From Lepidostoma basale (Eukaryota; Arthropoda; Insecta; Trichoptera; Lepidostomatidae): a stretch of 64,000 nucleotides of DNA. The DNA lies in assembly GCA_022606425.2 (NCBI GenBank), contig JAHDVF020001324.1, forward strand, positions 1 to 64,000, written 5' to 3'. The notes below the pieces were generated by a model. The model saw only the letters and a list, made by a program, of their open reading frames with translations, was not told the origin of the DNA and ran no database searches. How positions within the stretch are numbered: the stretch's first letter is position 1; each line of letters starts with the position of its first letter. The position numbers and the translations under genes are program-made. Shown here piece by piece: positions 52,390-63,225 of the stretch.

Positions 52390-52875
52390 AACCTTAGGTA
52401 ATGACATTTATACTAAAGTACGAGAACAAGTCAGTAAAGCGTCTGCTTTATCAGGATGTCTGAAAATACTGGTCTGGAAAAACATGCACTGCGTACAACA
52501 AGGTTAGAATTTATAAGACTTGCGTACGACCTATCATGACGTATGCTGTAGAAACGCGGACTGACTCTACACGAAACAAGGGTCTGCGAAGAACATCTGA
52601 AATGAAAATTACTGGAAAAACTCTCAGATATCGTATTGTAACATAGAGATAAGAAAAACTTGCTTAATAGAGTGTTCAGTGAAGTAGATCTAGAATAAGA
52701 TACTGTAGTCAGAATAGATGGTTACAGACTCGCATATACAGCCATTTACGAAATCCCCTGCGAAGATCGTCCACCTTTAAGACCACCTAAGAGATGGAGG
52801 GAGAGTTGGGCTTCATCAACTCAAGAGATATAACTACTGTCGTCAGATCTTTTACAAGAAAATAATAAAACTTTG
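52390..52875 (+). mobile_element. LINE-D copy, degraded
   Basis: Parallel to 57700-58195: LSGCLK, RIYKTCVRPIMTYAVETR-like, KITGKTLRYRIVT, IRKTC, then RPPLRPPKRWRESWASSTQE-like codons. Many frame breaks and no clear GAA tail. Confidence 0.7.
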
Positions 52876-53411
52876 AGTATATACGACTCTTAGAGAGTAC
52901 AAAAATTCTGCAAAAATTCCAATCCGAAGTCAATTTTTCATGTCGTGCCCTCACCTTGTTAGTTGTAAGTTAGAATTAAATCAGAAATTTTACCCACACA
53001 TCTACCGAGCAATCTTGGACAAGTTCAGGAGATACTGAAACACAAACAGCGAGTTGCTTTGTACACAAACTCCACCCACCCCCCTCTCTGGCGTACCCGC
53101 TGCAGGGGAGCAGGGGGTTACTTCCTATTGAGATGCCGCTGGGGGGTGCAACTTGGCTATAATTATTGCGATGTGAAACGGGATACATTAAGCACATAAT
53201 ACACATTAATAGTAACAATTATGAGCTTAAATTTTTTACAATTGTTTTATACGTGTTAAATTCGTATATTTTCTACCCTAATGATTCATTATCTTATCTT
53301 GCGTAGCGTACTATTATCCCTTGAAAAATAACAAAAATTGACGTATTATGCACATAAATATGTCAACCGGTTTCGTTCCTAATCAATACAAACCAATTAA
53401 CGAACTAACCT
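52876..53411. other. Unassigned; GC-rich block at 53040-53160
   Basis: CCACCCACCCCCCTCTCTGG and GCTGCAGGGGAGCAGGGGG stand out. An 80-codon minus ORF crosses it without known features. 53360-53400 has TCAACCGGTTTCGTTCC, a family F-like scrap. Confidence 0.3.
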
Positions 53412-53620
53412 TCGTGTAAAAGTGGCAAGAGCTATGACTGCCACACTGAAGGTCCCGCCGATGGCAGTGTGATTCTCATGCTGTCTTTGGTCTGGTGTAG
53501 AATTCACGTGACAATAAAATGGCGATAGATTAGCTACCCATTACATGTCGTGAGAATCAATATAACAGCTTAACAAATTGTATGCGGTAATTTGGTTCAA
53601 ACGATCTGATAAAAAAAAAC
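53412..53620 (+). repeat. S1 SINE
   Basis: The head is worn (CCTTCGTGTAAAAGTGGCAA), and the box B region is mostly lost. The body GTCTTTGGTCTGGTGTAGAA and ATTACATGTCGTGAGAATCA is well kept. The end TTCAAACGATCTG is followed by an A run at about 53610-53620. Confidence 0.75.
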
Positions 53621-53621
53621 T

Positions 53622-54050
53622 ACTACCCCGAAATCGTAGTCAAAAAGGATGAACCGGCATTATTTTCTATACGTCGTGTCATGCATGCATATCAACTTCT
53701 CTGACTTTCCACGTGGCTGACATTTTAAATATGACTGATTTGATGATGTCACGTTTATCTCAATCTTCCTCTATTTCTTGCTCCATTCACATCGTTAACA
53801 TTGTCAATTATTTTTACTTTCATAATTTCCATATATCCAAAACTTCTTAATGAACCTTCAATCATTTTGTTTATAATACTTATGATCACATTCGCACTGG
53901 GAGTAACTTCTTACATTTGATTTGGTACTCTATTATATTATAAAACAATTTATCATATTTGTTATTATTTTGTCAGTTTCATGCTTTCTGTGCATTATGG
54001 TCGCTACCAGAATATAATTGTGTACTGCCATCTAGTGACCAATTCTAGAA
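53622..54050 (-). mobile_element. LINE-A copy, badly degraded
   Basis: On plus: CTACCCCGAAATCGTAGTC, TCGTGTCATGCATGCATATC, CGTTTATCTCAATCTTCCTC and TGTGTACTGCCATCTAG. The order matches the last 430 bp of LINE-A on minus. Both the tail and the frame are lost. Confidence 0.6.
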
Positions 54051-54480
54051 ATTTTTCTAAAATATGATTTTTTACCGAATCAAACAATCATGAAATGTAT
54101 TTTTTTCATTAATAAAATAGGTATGAAAGACCCTCAGAAAACATATTTCAGTAACAATATGAAATTAATATTTTCATTGAATCAACGATGACAGAATTTT
54201 TGATCAATTCCCAATAAATAATAGCACCCAAATTTTCTGGTTCAGAAGTCAAGCTTTCTATCCCCTAGACCACCACCCGGTTAGACAAGATCATTAAGAT
54301 GTTTTTCATTTATTGTATTTTTACACCTGAAGATGGAGGTATATTCCAAAACATGTCGGGTTTTTTAAATATTTTTTAAATATTTAGTGGATTAAACAAA
54401 GTTATTTTAAATTTCCTAAGTATGGAATTCCACAGTATTAATGCCCTAGCGTTCAATAATTTCATTAGATGTGTAAGACA
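54051..54480. repeat. tRNA-like scrap and family D arm in AT-rich DNA
   Basis: 54238-54282 (CAGAAGTCAAGCTTTCTATC, CCCTAGACCACCACCC) is the 5' half of the tRNA-like sequence at 31752-31821, on minus. 54325-54362 is a family D motif on plus: CCTGAAGATGGAGGTATATTCC, then AAAACATGTCGGG. Confidence 0.5.
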
Positions 54481-55225
54481 GGATCATTCATGAAGCGAAA
54501 AATTAAGCAAGGCTGAGGAAGACATGGTAAAATGAAAGTCATCAAATTTAATACATATGTCGACCCTTTTAAATATTTTAAAAGTTAACGTCAGCCCATG
54601 ATTCGCTTTATGGATACAGAAAAACTTAATTCTCCAGGAAAGAAAAGTGAAAACTCACCCCATAGAAAATCGATCGGAAATTGGTCTTCTGATTTGTTAG
54701 TCGTAAGAAATTTTGTTGTCATCGCTAACAAAAACCTATTTTTAAAAGCTAAGATGGCAGTACACAATTGTGTTCTTATACCGGCTAGTATGTATGGAAA
54801 TGGAACATGGAACTGACAAAATATGGATTAAATTAAAATAAATCAATTAGAAATGAGATCTTTGAGGCGATATATAAATTTAAATATATTGTAGAGTATC
54901 AAATGTAAATATAAGAAGCGAATGTAGTGCAAATGAAAGCGTAATGATCAATATAATGAAAGGATCATAGTTTGAACCCATGGATAGAAATAATGGTATA
55001 GAAAGTATATGTTAATGACGTAAAAGGAACTAGAAATAGAGGAAAACCGAGAAAAACATAGTATGATCAAATCAATCAAATGTCAGCCATGTCAGGAGTC
55101 GGAGAAATTATCGAAGAAATCAACAAAAAGAGGAAGAGAAGTGTGTCAGGAAAAAAATGTGATTCTATTATTTATGCCTACCCCTTCGAGGAGACGGCGT
55201 GATGGTTAGTTAGTTTATTAGTTAA
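54481..55225 (+). mobile_element. LINE-A copy, degraded
   Basis: The main part, from 54715, reads VVIANKNLFLKAKMAVHNCV, LIPASMYGNGTWN-stop, then broken RRYI, NIRSECSANES, RNRGKPRKT and the 3' end CTACCCCTTCGAGGAGACGG with GTTAG. 54485-54530 contains an AAGCAAGGCTGAGGAAGACA scrap. Confidence 0.7.
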
Positions 55226-55590
55226 AATAAAAAAATAGTATTGTATGTAGGTAGCTACAGTGCATTTAATATAATGCTTATCTATTAACTACAGGGTGTA
55301 CAGAAGCTTTTGAGCGCCATTTAATTTCTTAACCCAATAACGGCGGGGCACAAAGTTCCCACTTAAAACATTAAACTCTGATCCGGTAATGTCATTACAA
55401 TAAACATTGTGGGGTATTCCCCACCCCATCCCCACGGCCTGCTCTACCCCGACTTCAGCCCTGATTAATCCCATAGTTGGATGTTAATAAAGCACATCAA
55501 AGCGGATGTCAGGGGGTAAACAGTACCCCCCTGGCTACGAAAGGGTTGGGTAACAGGTGTAATGATATTAATGGCAAGGGAAGGGGTTAA
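55226..55590. other. Unassigned, GC-richer at 55330-55540
   Basis: Contains ACCCCATCCCCACGGCC and GTACCCCCCTGGCTACG. No repeat or protein was recognised. Confidence 0.3.
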
Positions 55591-55885
55591 TAATGATGTT
55601 CGTTATTTGAATATTATTAATTGTTACAATAAGGTAAACCGGGGTTCGGAAAATGTCTTAGTAAGGTAAGCAATTTAGTAATTAATAATAGTAAACACGA
55701 TTGTTTAGTGGTTTTTACTTAGAATTAATTTATATAAATTGTGACAAATTTGCTTCGCCTTGCGAGGGCATTCTCTAACAGTTTGAGAATGCCCTTGCAA
55801 GACGAAACAAATTGTCATTAAACAAATTAAATCCAAGTAAAACCACTAAACAATAGTGTTTACTATTATTAATTAATATGGAGTT
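55591..55885. repeat. Family H foldback
   Basis: Arms AACACGATTGTTTAGTGGTT (left) and AACCACTAAACAATAGTGTT (right). The motif on minus of the left arm is UGAGAA, U, stem GCC...GGC, GAAGC and the palindrome region CAAAUUUGUC. On plus of the right arm it is TTTGAGAATGCCCTTGCAAG, then ACGAAACAAATTGTC. The palindrome here is longer than in families A to D. Confidence 0.65.
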
Positions 55886-56110
55886 TTACAAAACTAATAT
55901 CTCAACCATCAATAATCACTTTAGGTTGAACAATAAATAATTTTGTGAAATAAAACACCATTTTTTTTCCATTGTGTTGGCCGAAATACTATAATACTTC
56001 AACATTATTAACTGTTAAAATTTATAACACTGATATGATATCACAAAAATTGTGATATCATAACAATGTTATCAATTTTAACGGTTTAAATGTTGGCATA
56101 TTTTTATAAT
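55886..56110. repeat. Family A outer sequence without motif
   Basis: GTTGGCCGAAATACTATAAT, AACATTATTAACTGTTAAAA, GATATCACAAAAATTGTGAT, then the reverse. Only the outer arms are left, joined at the centre. Confidence 0.5.
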
Positions 56111-56656
56111 AATTATTAATAACTATTTATTTATCCTGGGATCATGAGTTCCATCCTGAAAATGATTCTACTTTCAAATTATATTTATTTTTTCCTGTGG
56201 GTACATATCGAGAATTATTTAAAAACTATATACACACTCAATCCAAGTCTCGCGGTAACTTGTAACTTATTCTAGTCACATGTAGTCTATTATTATGAAT
56301 GTAACCATTATATATACGTATATCCACGTGTTTATCTCGAAGGCAATAATGTATGTAGGTAAATTAGCAAAGAGATTGCCACGAACAGAGGAAGTAACCC
56401 CCCACCCTTGCCATCCCCCATCGTTCCCCATCACCATCCCACACCCTTTTAACTTTACCTCAACAGTTACGACGGTTCTCAAACATGTTCAATACAAACA
56501 AAATCTAAAACACAGTCTAATAATATTTCAAGCTTTATCTTTATTGTATTTTGCTTTATCATTCTCTCATATTCTATGCATTATCCACTTGTTTTCTATA
56601 CTATTGTGAAAGCTTTTGGAAATTCTTTGGTAGAAGGATAAATGTGCTTAGTTTAT
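56111..56656. other. Unassigned
   Basis: 56390-56460 is C-rich (CCCCCCACCCTTGCCATCCC). The 104-codon plus ORF (56295-56609) shows no recognisable domain and overlaps a minus ORF. Confidence 0.3.
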
Positions 56657-56667
56657 GTAGATTAATT

Positions 56668-56782
56668 CTTCTTCTTCTTCTTCTTTTGATGGATCTGACG
56701 ATCTGTGACAAAGAAATCATATCTCGTCGGATGATGAGATCCAGCTGTCCCTCCATCTCTTAGGCAGTCTTCCAGGTGGGCG
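56668..56782 (-). mobile_element. LINE-D 3' tip, 115 bp, with 11-bp TSD
   Basis: Minus reads CCGCCCACCTGGAAGACTGC, GATGGAGGGACAGCTGGATC, then (GAA)n at 56668-56685. GTAGATTAATT flanks it exactly (56657-56667, 56783-56793). It matches the last part of 57700-58195 closely. Confidence 0.85.
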
Positions 56783-56793
56783 GTAGATTAATT

Positions 56794-57250
56794 CAATTCA
56801 ATTTATTAAAAAAGTATTTAAACATTACAGGATACCACGTTCCAATTCAATAAAGAACGTTAAATAAAGAAATAAAGAGAATACTGTAAGAAAATAAATG
56901 ACAGTAAGAAGAAGAAAAAAAACACAAGAGAATTAAGAACAATTAAATAGATAGAAACAATAAGAAAAACAAGAGAAGCAAATATCAATTTAATACATTA
57001 CATAAGAGATGCTTTCTGAGGCTAGCCTCACTATTGCGGAAGATGTCCACATCCGAAGAGATGCGGTTTAGAAGGATTATTGCCCTGTTTACTGGCATTA
57101 CCTTAGATAGATTGGTTCTACACAGTGGCAGGTGAAATAACCTATGTTGCCTTTGTCAGGGACAAACAAAGTCAAGTCATTCAAAATATCATAGTTATAT
57201 ATTCGACCACGAATCAGTTGAAACAAATGAACACACAAATGGATAATTCA
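56794..57250 (-). mobile_element. LINE-J C-terminal fragment
   Basis: Minus words: VCSFVSTDSWSNI-like start, then CRTNLSKVMPVNRAIILLNR and SSDVDIFRNSEASLRKHLLC after a frameshift. The 3' non-coding part is AT-rich to 56794. It matches 26625-27075. It lies directly after the TSD of the LINE-D tip, so LINE-D inserted at its 3' end or next to it. Confidence 0.65.
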
Positions 57251-57611
57251 TCCAATTTAAAATGATTGGTAGTCCAGAATACCAGCGTGATTATTACATA
57301 TTGATTTATTGAAAAATGAGGGAGTTATATTCAACACTTTGAGAACCACACCTAAAAACCGCTACCCCATTTCTGAAGTGGAACAGGTTTTGGATGTTTT
57401 AAGCGAGCGAATGTCTCCTTTAAATAATGGATAGCCCCCTCAAATAAATATACTCCATATAGCTGATGTTCCGTACGTTTCCGAACACCCTATTCTTTTG
57501 CTAAATGTGACGACACATTAGAATGGTTAAGGTTTATGACTGGCGACCATTTTGAATCTCAGCAAGTTAAATAAATAAATATCTAGATAAAGGCAATTCA
57601 AAATATTTAAT
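57251..57611. other. Unassigned
   Basis: No recognised repeat or protein. Confidence 0.3.
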
Positions 57612-57690
57612 TTAAATATTAATTATCTAACTAACTATCTAACCATCACGCCGTCTTTTCAAAGGGGTAGGCAGAAAGAATATACACTGA
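57612..57690 (-). mobile_element. LINE-A 3' tip
   Basis: On plus: CTAACTAACTATCTAACCAT, CACGCCGTCTTTTCAAAGGG and GTAGGCAGAAAGAATA. Only about 60 bp of the element plus the tail. Confidence 0.75.
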
Positions 57691-57699
57691 ATATTTAGT

Positions 57700-58195
57700 A
57701 AAAACTCTGCCGTGTCAGGATGTCTGAAGAATTCTGGTCTGGAAGAACAAGCACAGCGTATCGACAGCAATATCAGAATTTATAAAACATGCGTGCGACC
57801 TATCATGACGTACGCTGTAGAGACGTGGGCCGACACTGTGCGAACCATGAGACTACATAGAATATCGGAGATGAAGGTCCTAAGATCAATTACTGGAAAA
57901 ACTCTCCGAGATCGCGTTCGTAACGTAGACATAAGAAAAACTTGCAAAATAGAGGATATCGTTCAGTGGAGTAGATCCAGAAGAAGATACTGGAGGGAAC
58001 ATGTAGCCCGAATGGATGGTGACAGACTTCCATATACAGCCGCTAATGAAATCCCCTCCGGACGTTGCCCACCTGGAAGACCGCCTAAGCGATGGAAGGA
58101 CAGCTGGACCTCATCATCCGACGAGACATGTTTTCTGTGTCACAGATCAGCAGATCTTTTAAAAAAAGAAGAAGAAGAAGAGGAAGAAGATATTT
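57700..58195 (+). mobile_element. LINE-D, best copy of the C-terminal region
   Basis: Open frame 57712-58242 (176 codons). SGCLKNSGLEEQAQRIDSNI, RIYKTCVRPIMTYAVETWAD, MKVLRSITGKTLRDRVRNVD, WREHVARMDGDRLPY and GRCPPGRPPKRWKDSW are the thumb and C-terminal motifs of an RTE-like non-LTR family. The tail is an (A)n(GAA)n run (58158-58190). The frame runs on into the tail as KKEEEEEEE, so the real stop may have been lost or may lie nearer ETCFLCHRSAD. The RT core and endonuclease are absent. Confidence 0.82.
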
Positions 58196-58504
58196 CACAT
58201 TTGACTAATTCACACAGCTATTATGTTTGTCATACAAAGTAGCTTTTAGTGGGCGCTTTCAGATGCAGCGGGGAGATGCGATATGCGCGCGGGATGCACG
58301 AATGCACTTTTTTGGCGGCACGCTGGGCACCTGTTCCCGTGCATTTCCGGTGCCCGGCGCGCTGTCACTGAGATTCATTAATGACCCAACTCCATTGATG
58401 CTGCAGTGGAGAGAATTATTATATCTACCATACAACTACACGCATAACTCCAATATCAGTTTGCAGGGAAACTAGTTGAAAGCTGTTTCTAATAAACTAA
58501 CTAA
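58196..58504. other. Unassigned, GC- and CpG-rich block at 58250-58380
   Basis: GATATGCGCGCGGGATGCAC, GGTGCCCGGCGCGCTGTCAC. An 82-codon ORF crosses it, without recognisable domains. It is one of three GC-rich islands that do not look like repeats. Confidence 0.3.
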
Positions 58505-58732
58505 CTTATATAACATTTTATGTTTCTTGAACAATGATGTAAAACTCCATATTAAATAAATAATAACAATAAAAACTTCCGTCTTCTAGGAGTTTCAAAA
58601 TATTTTAAATGGACATTTGATAATTCAAAACATTTGATAGTGCCTTAGAAGGGCGAAACATGTCATTCCATCTAAAATATATAATAAAAAAAATCCTAGA
58701 AGACAGACGTTTATATTCATACTAGCTGACCC
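58505..58732. repeat. Family B foldback
   Basis: AAAAACTTCCGTCTTCTAGG (left) and CCTAGAAGACAGACGTTTAT (right). Motif at about 58633-58662: UUGAUAG, U, GCC..GGGC, GAAAC, AUGUC. Confidence 0.7.
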
Positions 58733-59312
58733 GGCGAACTTCCAAATATAGAAATGTTGTGTAAACTTATTAGCTGAATTAAATTCAGTTATTTTTTAAG
58801 TTAAAATGAATACTCAAAATGAATTGAGTTCAATAATTGTGCAAAAAAAAATTACATTGAAAAGAACGTTATTCACGTGGCAGCGAAGGATTTACTTTAT
58901 TTAAGCGAATCGAAATCTCAGAGCCTTGTATTGTATCCTTTCTGGACATTTCAGTCAGTGGAGCTCCTCAAGATGCTGTGTTATGTCTTATCAGTCTTGC
59001 TGCTGCGTTGAATGCAAACTGGAGTTTATTCGTTTGCTTTTTGGGGAAGTTAGCGTAGACTCCATAGCATTGCGATACGACGAAAGAATTGTTTAATGTT
59101 TTAAAACTGTCAACAGAAATATTTCTTTTTATGGAACTTAATTGCCTAAGATGAAAGAAGCTACTGCTGACTGTTTTATTGATTTGAGTTTTCAATGAAA
59201 GATCAGTCTCTAGATGGACGCCAAGAAGTATTGTTGAATTTTTAGGAGAGATGTCTGTGTTGGAAGTAGGTACTGGGGAGCGATCAATTATGTTTTGGCG
59301 CTTCATAGAAGC
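58733..59312 (-). mobile_element. LINE-I-like RT thumb fragment
   Basis: Minus frame 59306-58968: STILLGVHLETDLSLKTQIN, SSFFHLRQLSSIKRNISVDS, KTLNNSFVVSQCYGVYANFP and KLQFAFNAAARLI. LGVxLDxxLxFxxHI...AFFHLRxI...NAAARLI is the thumb of CR1/Jockey-like RTs. The minus-strand end near 58735 reads GTTCGCCGGGTCAGCTAG, a phrase I know from insect repeat ends; its link to this LINE is inference. Confidence 0.65.
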
Positions 59313-59925
59313 AGAAGGTATAAATCTTATAAATAGATATAGATCAAAATCTTATATTTATTTAACAAGTTGATTTCAGAAATGTTTTTATTTGAAATAA
59401 AATAAGCGATCTCTCTATTACTCTGTATCAGTATAAGTCCTTTCAAAGATTCATTTGATATGATCACTCAGAGTTTAGAGTATCTTGACATTTACACTCT
59501 GGATTAGCGGAGTTTCTTGATGTCGTGCCAATTGTCACATTCCTATCAGCGCATCCGCTTCCTGTTCACTGCTTACTGCATCATCGCGTCTCCGTTTCAC
59601 ATCTTATTAATCATTGCGCCTCCCTTCACAGTCGCGCGAATCGAGCGGAGTATTGAACCCTGGAAACGGGAGCGTAGATGACAAATGCGACTCTTTCTGA
59701 GAAAGCAATTATTAAGTATTATGGTATTCCATATCGCATTAGATTTACTTAAAATCGAATTCAGCGTGTATTTTCAGTAAATTGGTTGGTAGTCTGTTTT
59801 CTGATACGGGTTTTTATGTATTAGAAACAACGGATCGGATGGACACTGTGATGAACTGATCGCTTCGGATTACCCGCTGTTTTAGTTTCTAAATCTGTGT
59901 TTTGATATTGCCTGAATATTTCGCA
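59313..59925. other. Unassigned
   Basis: 59560-59660 is GC-richer (GCATCATCGCGTCTCCGTTT). No gene or repeat identified. Confidence 0.3.
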
Positions 59926-59927
59926 CA

Positions 59928-60160
59928 TCCTCTGAAAAACGAGATGAGGCAATCAACGTAGAAGATACTGGAATGAGCACGTGCAGAGGATGGATCCCAC
60001 CAAAATCCCACACGCTGTGGCGCATCAGAATCCTGCCGGCTGCCGTCCCCCGGAAAACCGCCGAAGAAATGGAGAGATAGTTGGGAGTCAACCTCCCAAG
60101 AAAGGCCAGCCTGATTTCAAGAACAAGAGGAGAAGAAGAAGAAGAAGAAGAAGAAATCGT
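59928..60160 (+). mobile_element. LINE-D 3' end with a long (GAA)n tail
   Basis: GTAGAAGATACTGGAATGAG, GTGCAGAGGATGGATCCCAC, CCTGCCGGCTGCCGTCCCCC and AACCGCCGAAGAAATGGAGA (RRYWNEHVQRMDPTKI and following on translation), then (GAA)n at about 60128-60155. Confidence 0.75.
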
Positions 60161-60318
60161 ATAATACATTTAGACATATGCTAAGACGATTTCTACTATA
60201 ATTTCGACGATAAAGCTTCAACATTATAAACTGTTAAATTTAACAACAAAAAAAAGGTTTTATGTATGAAAAAATATTTTTTATTTTTCGCGACAGCTGT
60301 TTCGTCAACCTATGTTGA
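60161..60318 (-). repeat. Family A arm truncated by LINE-A
   Basis: CTTCAACATTATAAACTGTT, then TTTTATGTATGAAAAAATAT, CGCGACAGCTGTTTCGTCAA and CCTATGTTGA. The arm stops at 60318, exactly where LINE-A sequence starts. Confidence 0.65.
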
Positions 60319-60755
60319 ATAGAAGTAGAATAAATGCAGTAGAAATGAGATCTCTTAGACGAATGTGTTGATACTCTGTGTATGATAGAGTGTCGAAAAA
60401 AAATATAACAAGTGAATGGGGTGCGAATTGTGAACAAAATAATGAAAGGATCATTTAGATTTATATGGTTCGGAAACATGGAAAGAATGAATGAAGAAAG
60501 AATGGTAAACAAATTATTTGTTAACAATGTAAATGGAACTAGAAATAGAGGAAGACCGATGAAAACGTGGCACTATCAAATAAATCAAATTTTGAATGTC
60601 GGCCACGTGAGGAGTCAGAGAAATCGACGCGCGTGCATGACACGATGTATCAATGTTGAGGGAACGAGAGAAATATGTCAGGAAAGAAAAGTGTGGCAGT
60701 CCATTCTTTCTGCCTACCCCTTCGGGGAGACGACGTGATGGTTAGTTAGTTACAA
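60319..60755 (+). mobile_element. LINE-A copy
   Basis: SRINAVEMRSLRRMC-stop, YSVYDRV, then frame 60412-60738: NKIMKGSFRF, WFGNMERMNEERMVNKLFVN, NRGRPMKTWHYQINQILNVG, QRNRRACMTRCINVEGTREI and GETT-stop with GTTAG. It appears inserted in a family A arm, though no second half of that arm follows. Confidence 0.82.
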
Positions 60756-61233
60756 TTCCTAATACATCTACATCCGCTTGACCTTGGACTTGGGATTGGA
60801 TGTAGTGAATATTCCTCTTCCGTTTGCGCTGTTATGATATGAAGATTTATCTAAGTAAATAATAATAATAATAATACAGCTTAGTGGCCATCTGTATAAT
60901 AAGCTTCCCCAGGCATTTTATTACAAAAAGCGTCGTAAATTTTAAGTTCCCGAGTGTTTTAGTGAAAGCTTTTAAAAAGGCAATAATGTGCGATATTACG
61001 AAGTCCTACTTTACCTATTTTAGGAATTTTCTGTCCTTAAGTAGGTGCTTAAGAATTAAATTTATAGCCCTTACACTTAAGACTCGCGTTTATTGAAAGG
61101 TGAAACAAACGATTTAAAAAGCTGTTAATGGCAGGGGCGGAACGTGAGATTTTTTTGCAATATAATAAAGGAAATACGAACTTAATCAATAAACTGAAAA
61201 GTCTTTCGGACGGTGAAAGAGTAGGTACCTAGG
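60756..61233. other. Unassigned
   Basis: AT-rich. A 70-codon ORF (60884-61096) with no known features. Confidence 0.3.
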
Positions 61234-61499
61234 TTAACCCTTAACGCACGTAAGTCACCTCTGAGGTGACAACTGAAATTTGTCGCTGCGGTCGTATGAC
61301 ACATGACATGACGAATCATTTTGAATCTTGTTGTCCGTGGAATCTGCGCTTAATTACTTTCTTAGTGGAATATTATCAATGGAGCGATTAACATTTTAGC
61401 CTTTTAAAAAATAAATATTTATAGAATAACATATACAAAAGTTAGCGTCTGATAAGGGATAATATGCATTGTAATACATGTTTATGTTAATTAATAATA

Positions 61500-61660
61500 A
61501 TTATTACAATAATATTTTAATATTATTTTTAATAAAATTTATAATCATTTATAATCATTTGTAAAAATTTATAATAAATTATAATAATTTACAATTATTT
61601 ATAATAATTTACAATAGGTCATTTATAATGATTTACAATAATTTATAATAATTACAGCAC
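61500..61660. repeat. AT-rich short tandem tract
   Basis: Irregular repeats of ATAATTTACAAT and TATAATCATTT inside the piggyBac-like element. Confidence 0.7.
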
Positions 61661-61804
61661 AATATATATGAATTAAAAAAATAATTGTCCTTATTAAAAT
61701 TTGCATATTGAAAATGCCTGTGAAAAGTGTAATGAAAATGCAAAGTATAGTTATATTTTTTCAACTATTTACTTATTTTTTAAAGTATGCTTCATTCAAG
61801 CCGA

Positions 61805-61935
61805 TCTTTTTTGTTGTTACGATCTATGAATGTAAAGGTAGCTGGAGAAGTATGTCAGGGCAGAGCAGTGTGGCAGTCTTTGCCTACCCCTCCGGTAAAA
61901 CGGCGTGATGGCTAGTTAGTAAGTTAGTTTGATTA
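61805..61935 (+). mobile_element. LINE-A 3' end nested in the piggyBac-like element
   Basis: YECKGSWRSMSGQSSVAV-like out-of-frame remnant of MNVEEAREVCQD, then CCTACCCCTCCGGTAAAACG and GCGTGATGGCTAGTTAG. Its parent is the main subfamily. Confidence 0.7.
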
Positions 61936-62811
61936 TTATTTTAGATATATTAATTATTTCTTCTATGTTCGCCATTACTTTGTGTTGTAGATGTTTAATG
62001 TATTTTTTTAACCGTCGCGTTGCCATGTGGTCAATTGAGTTTCCACTGCCAATTTAAAGTTGATTTTCTTAAAACCTATGGACCCTAATATTATAAAAAA
62101 TTGTAATCCTCCATTGAAGTGTTCTCAATATTTCGTAATAAAAAAAAAGCAAAAAATTACTTCCTTCATCCCAAAAAAAAATATTTTCTAAGACTGCCCT
62201 CACCTTCATTCGTGTTAAGGTAGAATTTGTTTTGCCAATATTTACAACTTTATCAAAAGTGACAAATACTTACTCGCTGTTTTGAACGTATTATAAATTA
62301 TATCTTTGACCTTTTCAATAGGTACGTAATAATACCGACTGGATGAAAACGCAGCACGTAACCTAATAATATCAGAACTGTGAAAATATTAACACTTTAC
62401 CAAAAGGGACAAATATTAATACGTACTCGTTGTCTTGAACGTACTATACATTTTGCCTAGGTGTCTTTATCCTCGCCCCGCCGGCCGCGGCGCGCAGACA
62501 AGTTTATACCCGATGTCCAGTCGCCCGTATGCTGTGACGCATTACATATCAGAAATCGCATGGTTCCAGAAAAAAATTAATAATGATATGTTTTTCAAAT
62601 AATCCATGTATGTTATTAGATATCGATCTATTCCTAATGAAATTCCCTACAAGATGACATAAATTAAATTTTGATTCATCTAGTCATATGCTTGATATTT
62701 AGATAAAGTTAGCGGTAAACTGAACTTACCACATGGGAGCGAGCGTTTTGTTTTGAACACGGTACGTTAAGGGTTAAGAAACTCTCATATTTATTGAAAA
62801 AATAAAATTTC

Positions 62812-62852
62812 AAATATGTTTCGGACTAATCACCCCTTCATCAGTGATATTA
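62812..62852 (-). ncRNA. Hammerhead-like motif, family C2, left arm
   Basis: Minus: CUGAUGA intact (62844-62838), extra A (62837), stem II GGG...UCC with wobble, GAAAC (62822-62818), AUAUU. The G of the GUC triplet is mutated, so cleavage is doubtful. Confidence 0.4.
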
Positions 62853-62936
62853 TATAAATATTTAAAATATTATAAAATTGTTTACAAATATGATCAGTTT
62901 TGACAAATGTTATAATGATTTTATAACTCATGATTT

Positions 62937-62978
62937 TATTACTGATGAAGGGCTGGTTAGTCCGAAAAATGTTTGATA
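62937..62978 (+). ncRNA. Hammerhead-like motif, family C2, right arm
   Basis: Stem I UAUUA (62937-62941) with UGAUA (62974-62978), including one wobble. CUGAUGA intact (62942-62948), extra A (62949), stem II GGGCU/AGUCC (62950-62954, 62959-62963) with loop GGUU, GAA (62964-62966), AAAUGU, U (62973). Stem III has A where others have C, so its palindrome is broken. Confidence 0.5.
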
Positions 62979-63024
62979 TTTTATTTTTTTAATAAATGTG
63001 AATGTTGTATACAAAGTATATAAA

Positions 63025-63225
63025 AAAAGAAACATTAATTATTTCTAATTAATATGAATGAATACGTCCGTCTTCAAGGGGTTTTATTATCAAATGATAA
63101 TGATAAACATTTGATAATGGCTTAGAAGGGTGAAACATGTAATTCCATCAAAAATATAATAAAACTCCTAGAAGATAAACGTTTTCATTCATATTAATTA
63201 TTTAATATGGGTTTTATACTATTGT
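63025..63225. repeat. Family B foldback
   Basis: AATGAATACGTCCGTCTTCA (left), CTAGAAGATAAACGTTTTCA (right). Motif at about 63110-63140: UUGAUAA, U, GGC...GGGU, GAAAC, AUGUA. Confidence 0.65.

Larger units (their letters stand above)
61238..62773. mobile_element. piggyBac-like non-autonomous element, TTAA target
   Basis: The left end TTAA-CCCTTAACGCACGTAAG (61234 on) mirrors the right end, read inwards on minus as TTAA-CCCTTAACGTACCGTG (62777 down). Terminal repeats are about 13 bp (CCCTTAACGYACG-like) and the TTAA is duplicated, the hallmarks of the piggyBac superfamily. The 1.5-kb interior shows no transposase, but holds a LINE-A scrap, an AT-rich tandem tract and unrecognised sequence. Confidence 0.7.
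62778..63020. repeat. Family C foldback, second subfamily
   Basis: Arms: ATTTATTGAAAAAATAAAAT (left), ATTTTATTTTTTTAATAAAT (right), with a motif in each. The core shares TATGATCAGTTTTGACAAAT (reverse) with the 48090 copy. It lies directly after the TTAA of the piggyBac-like element. Confidence 0.7.
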
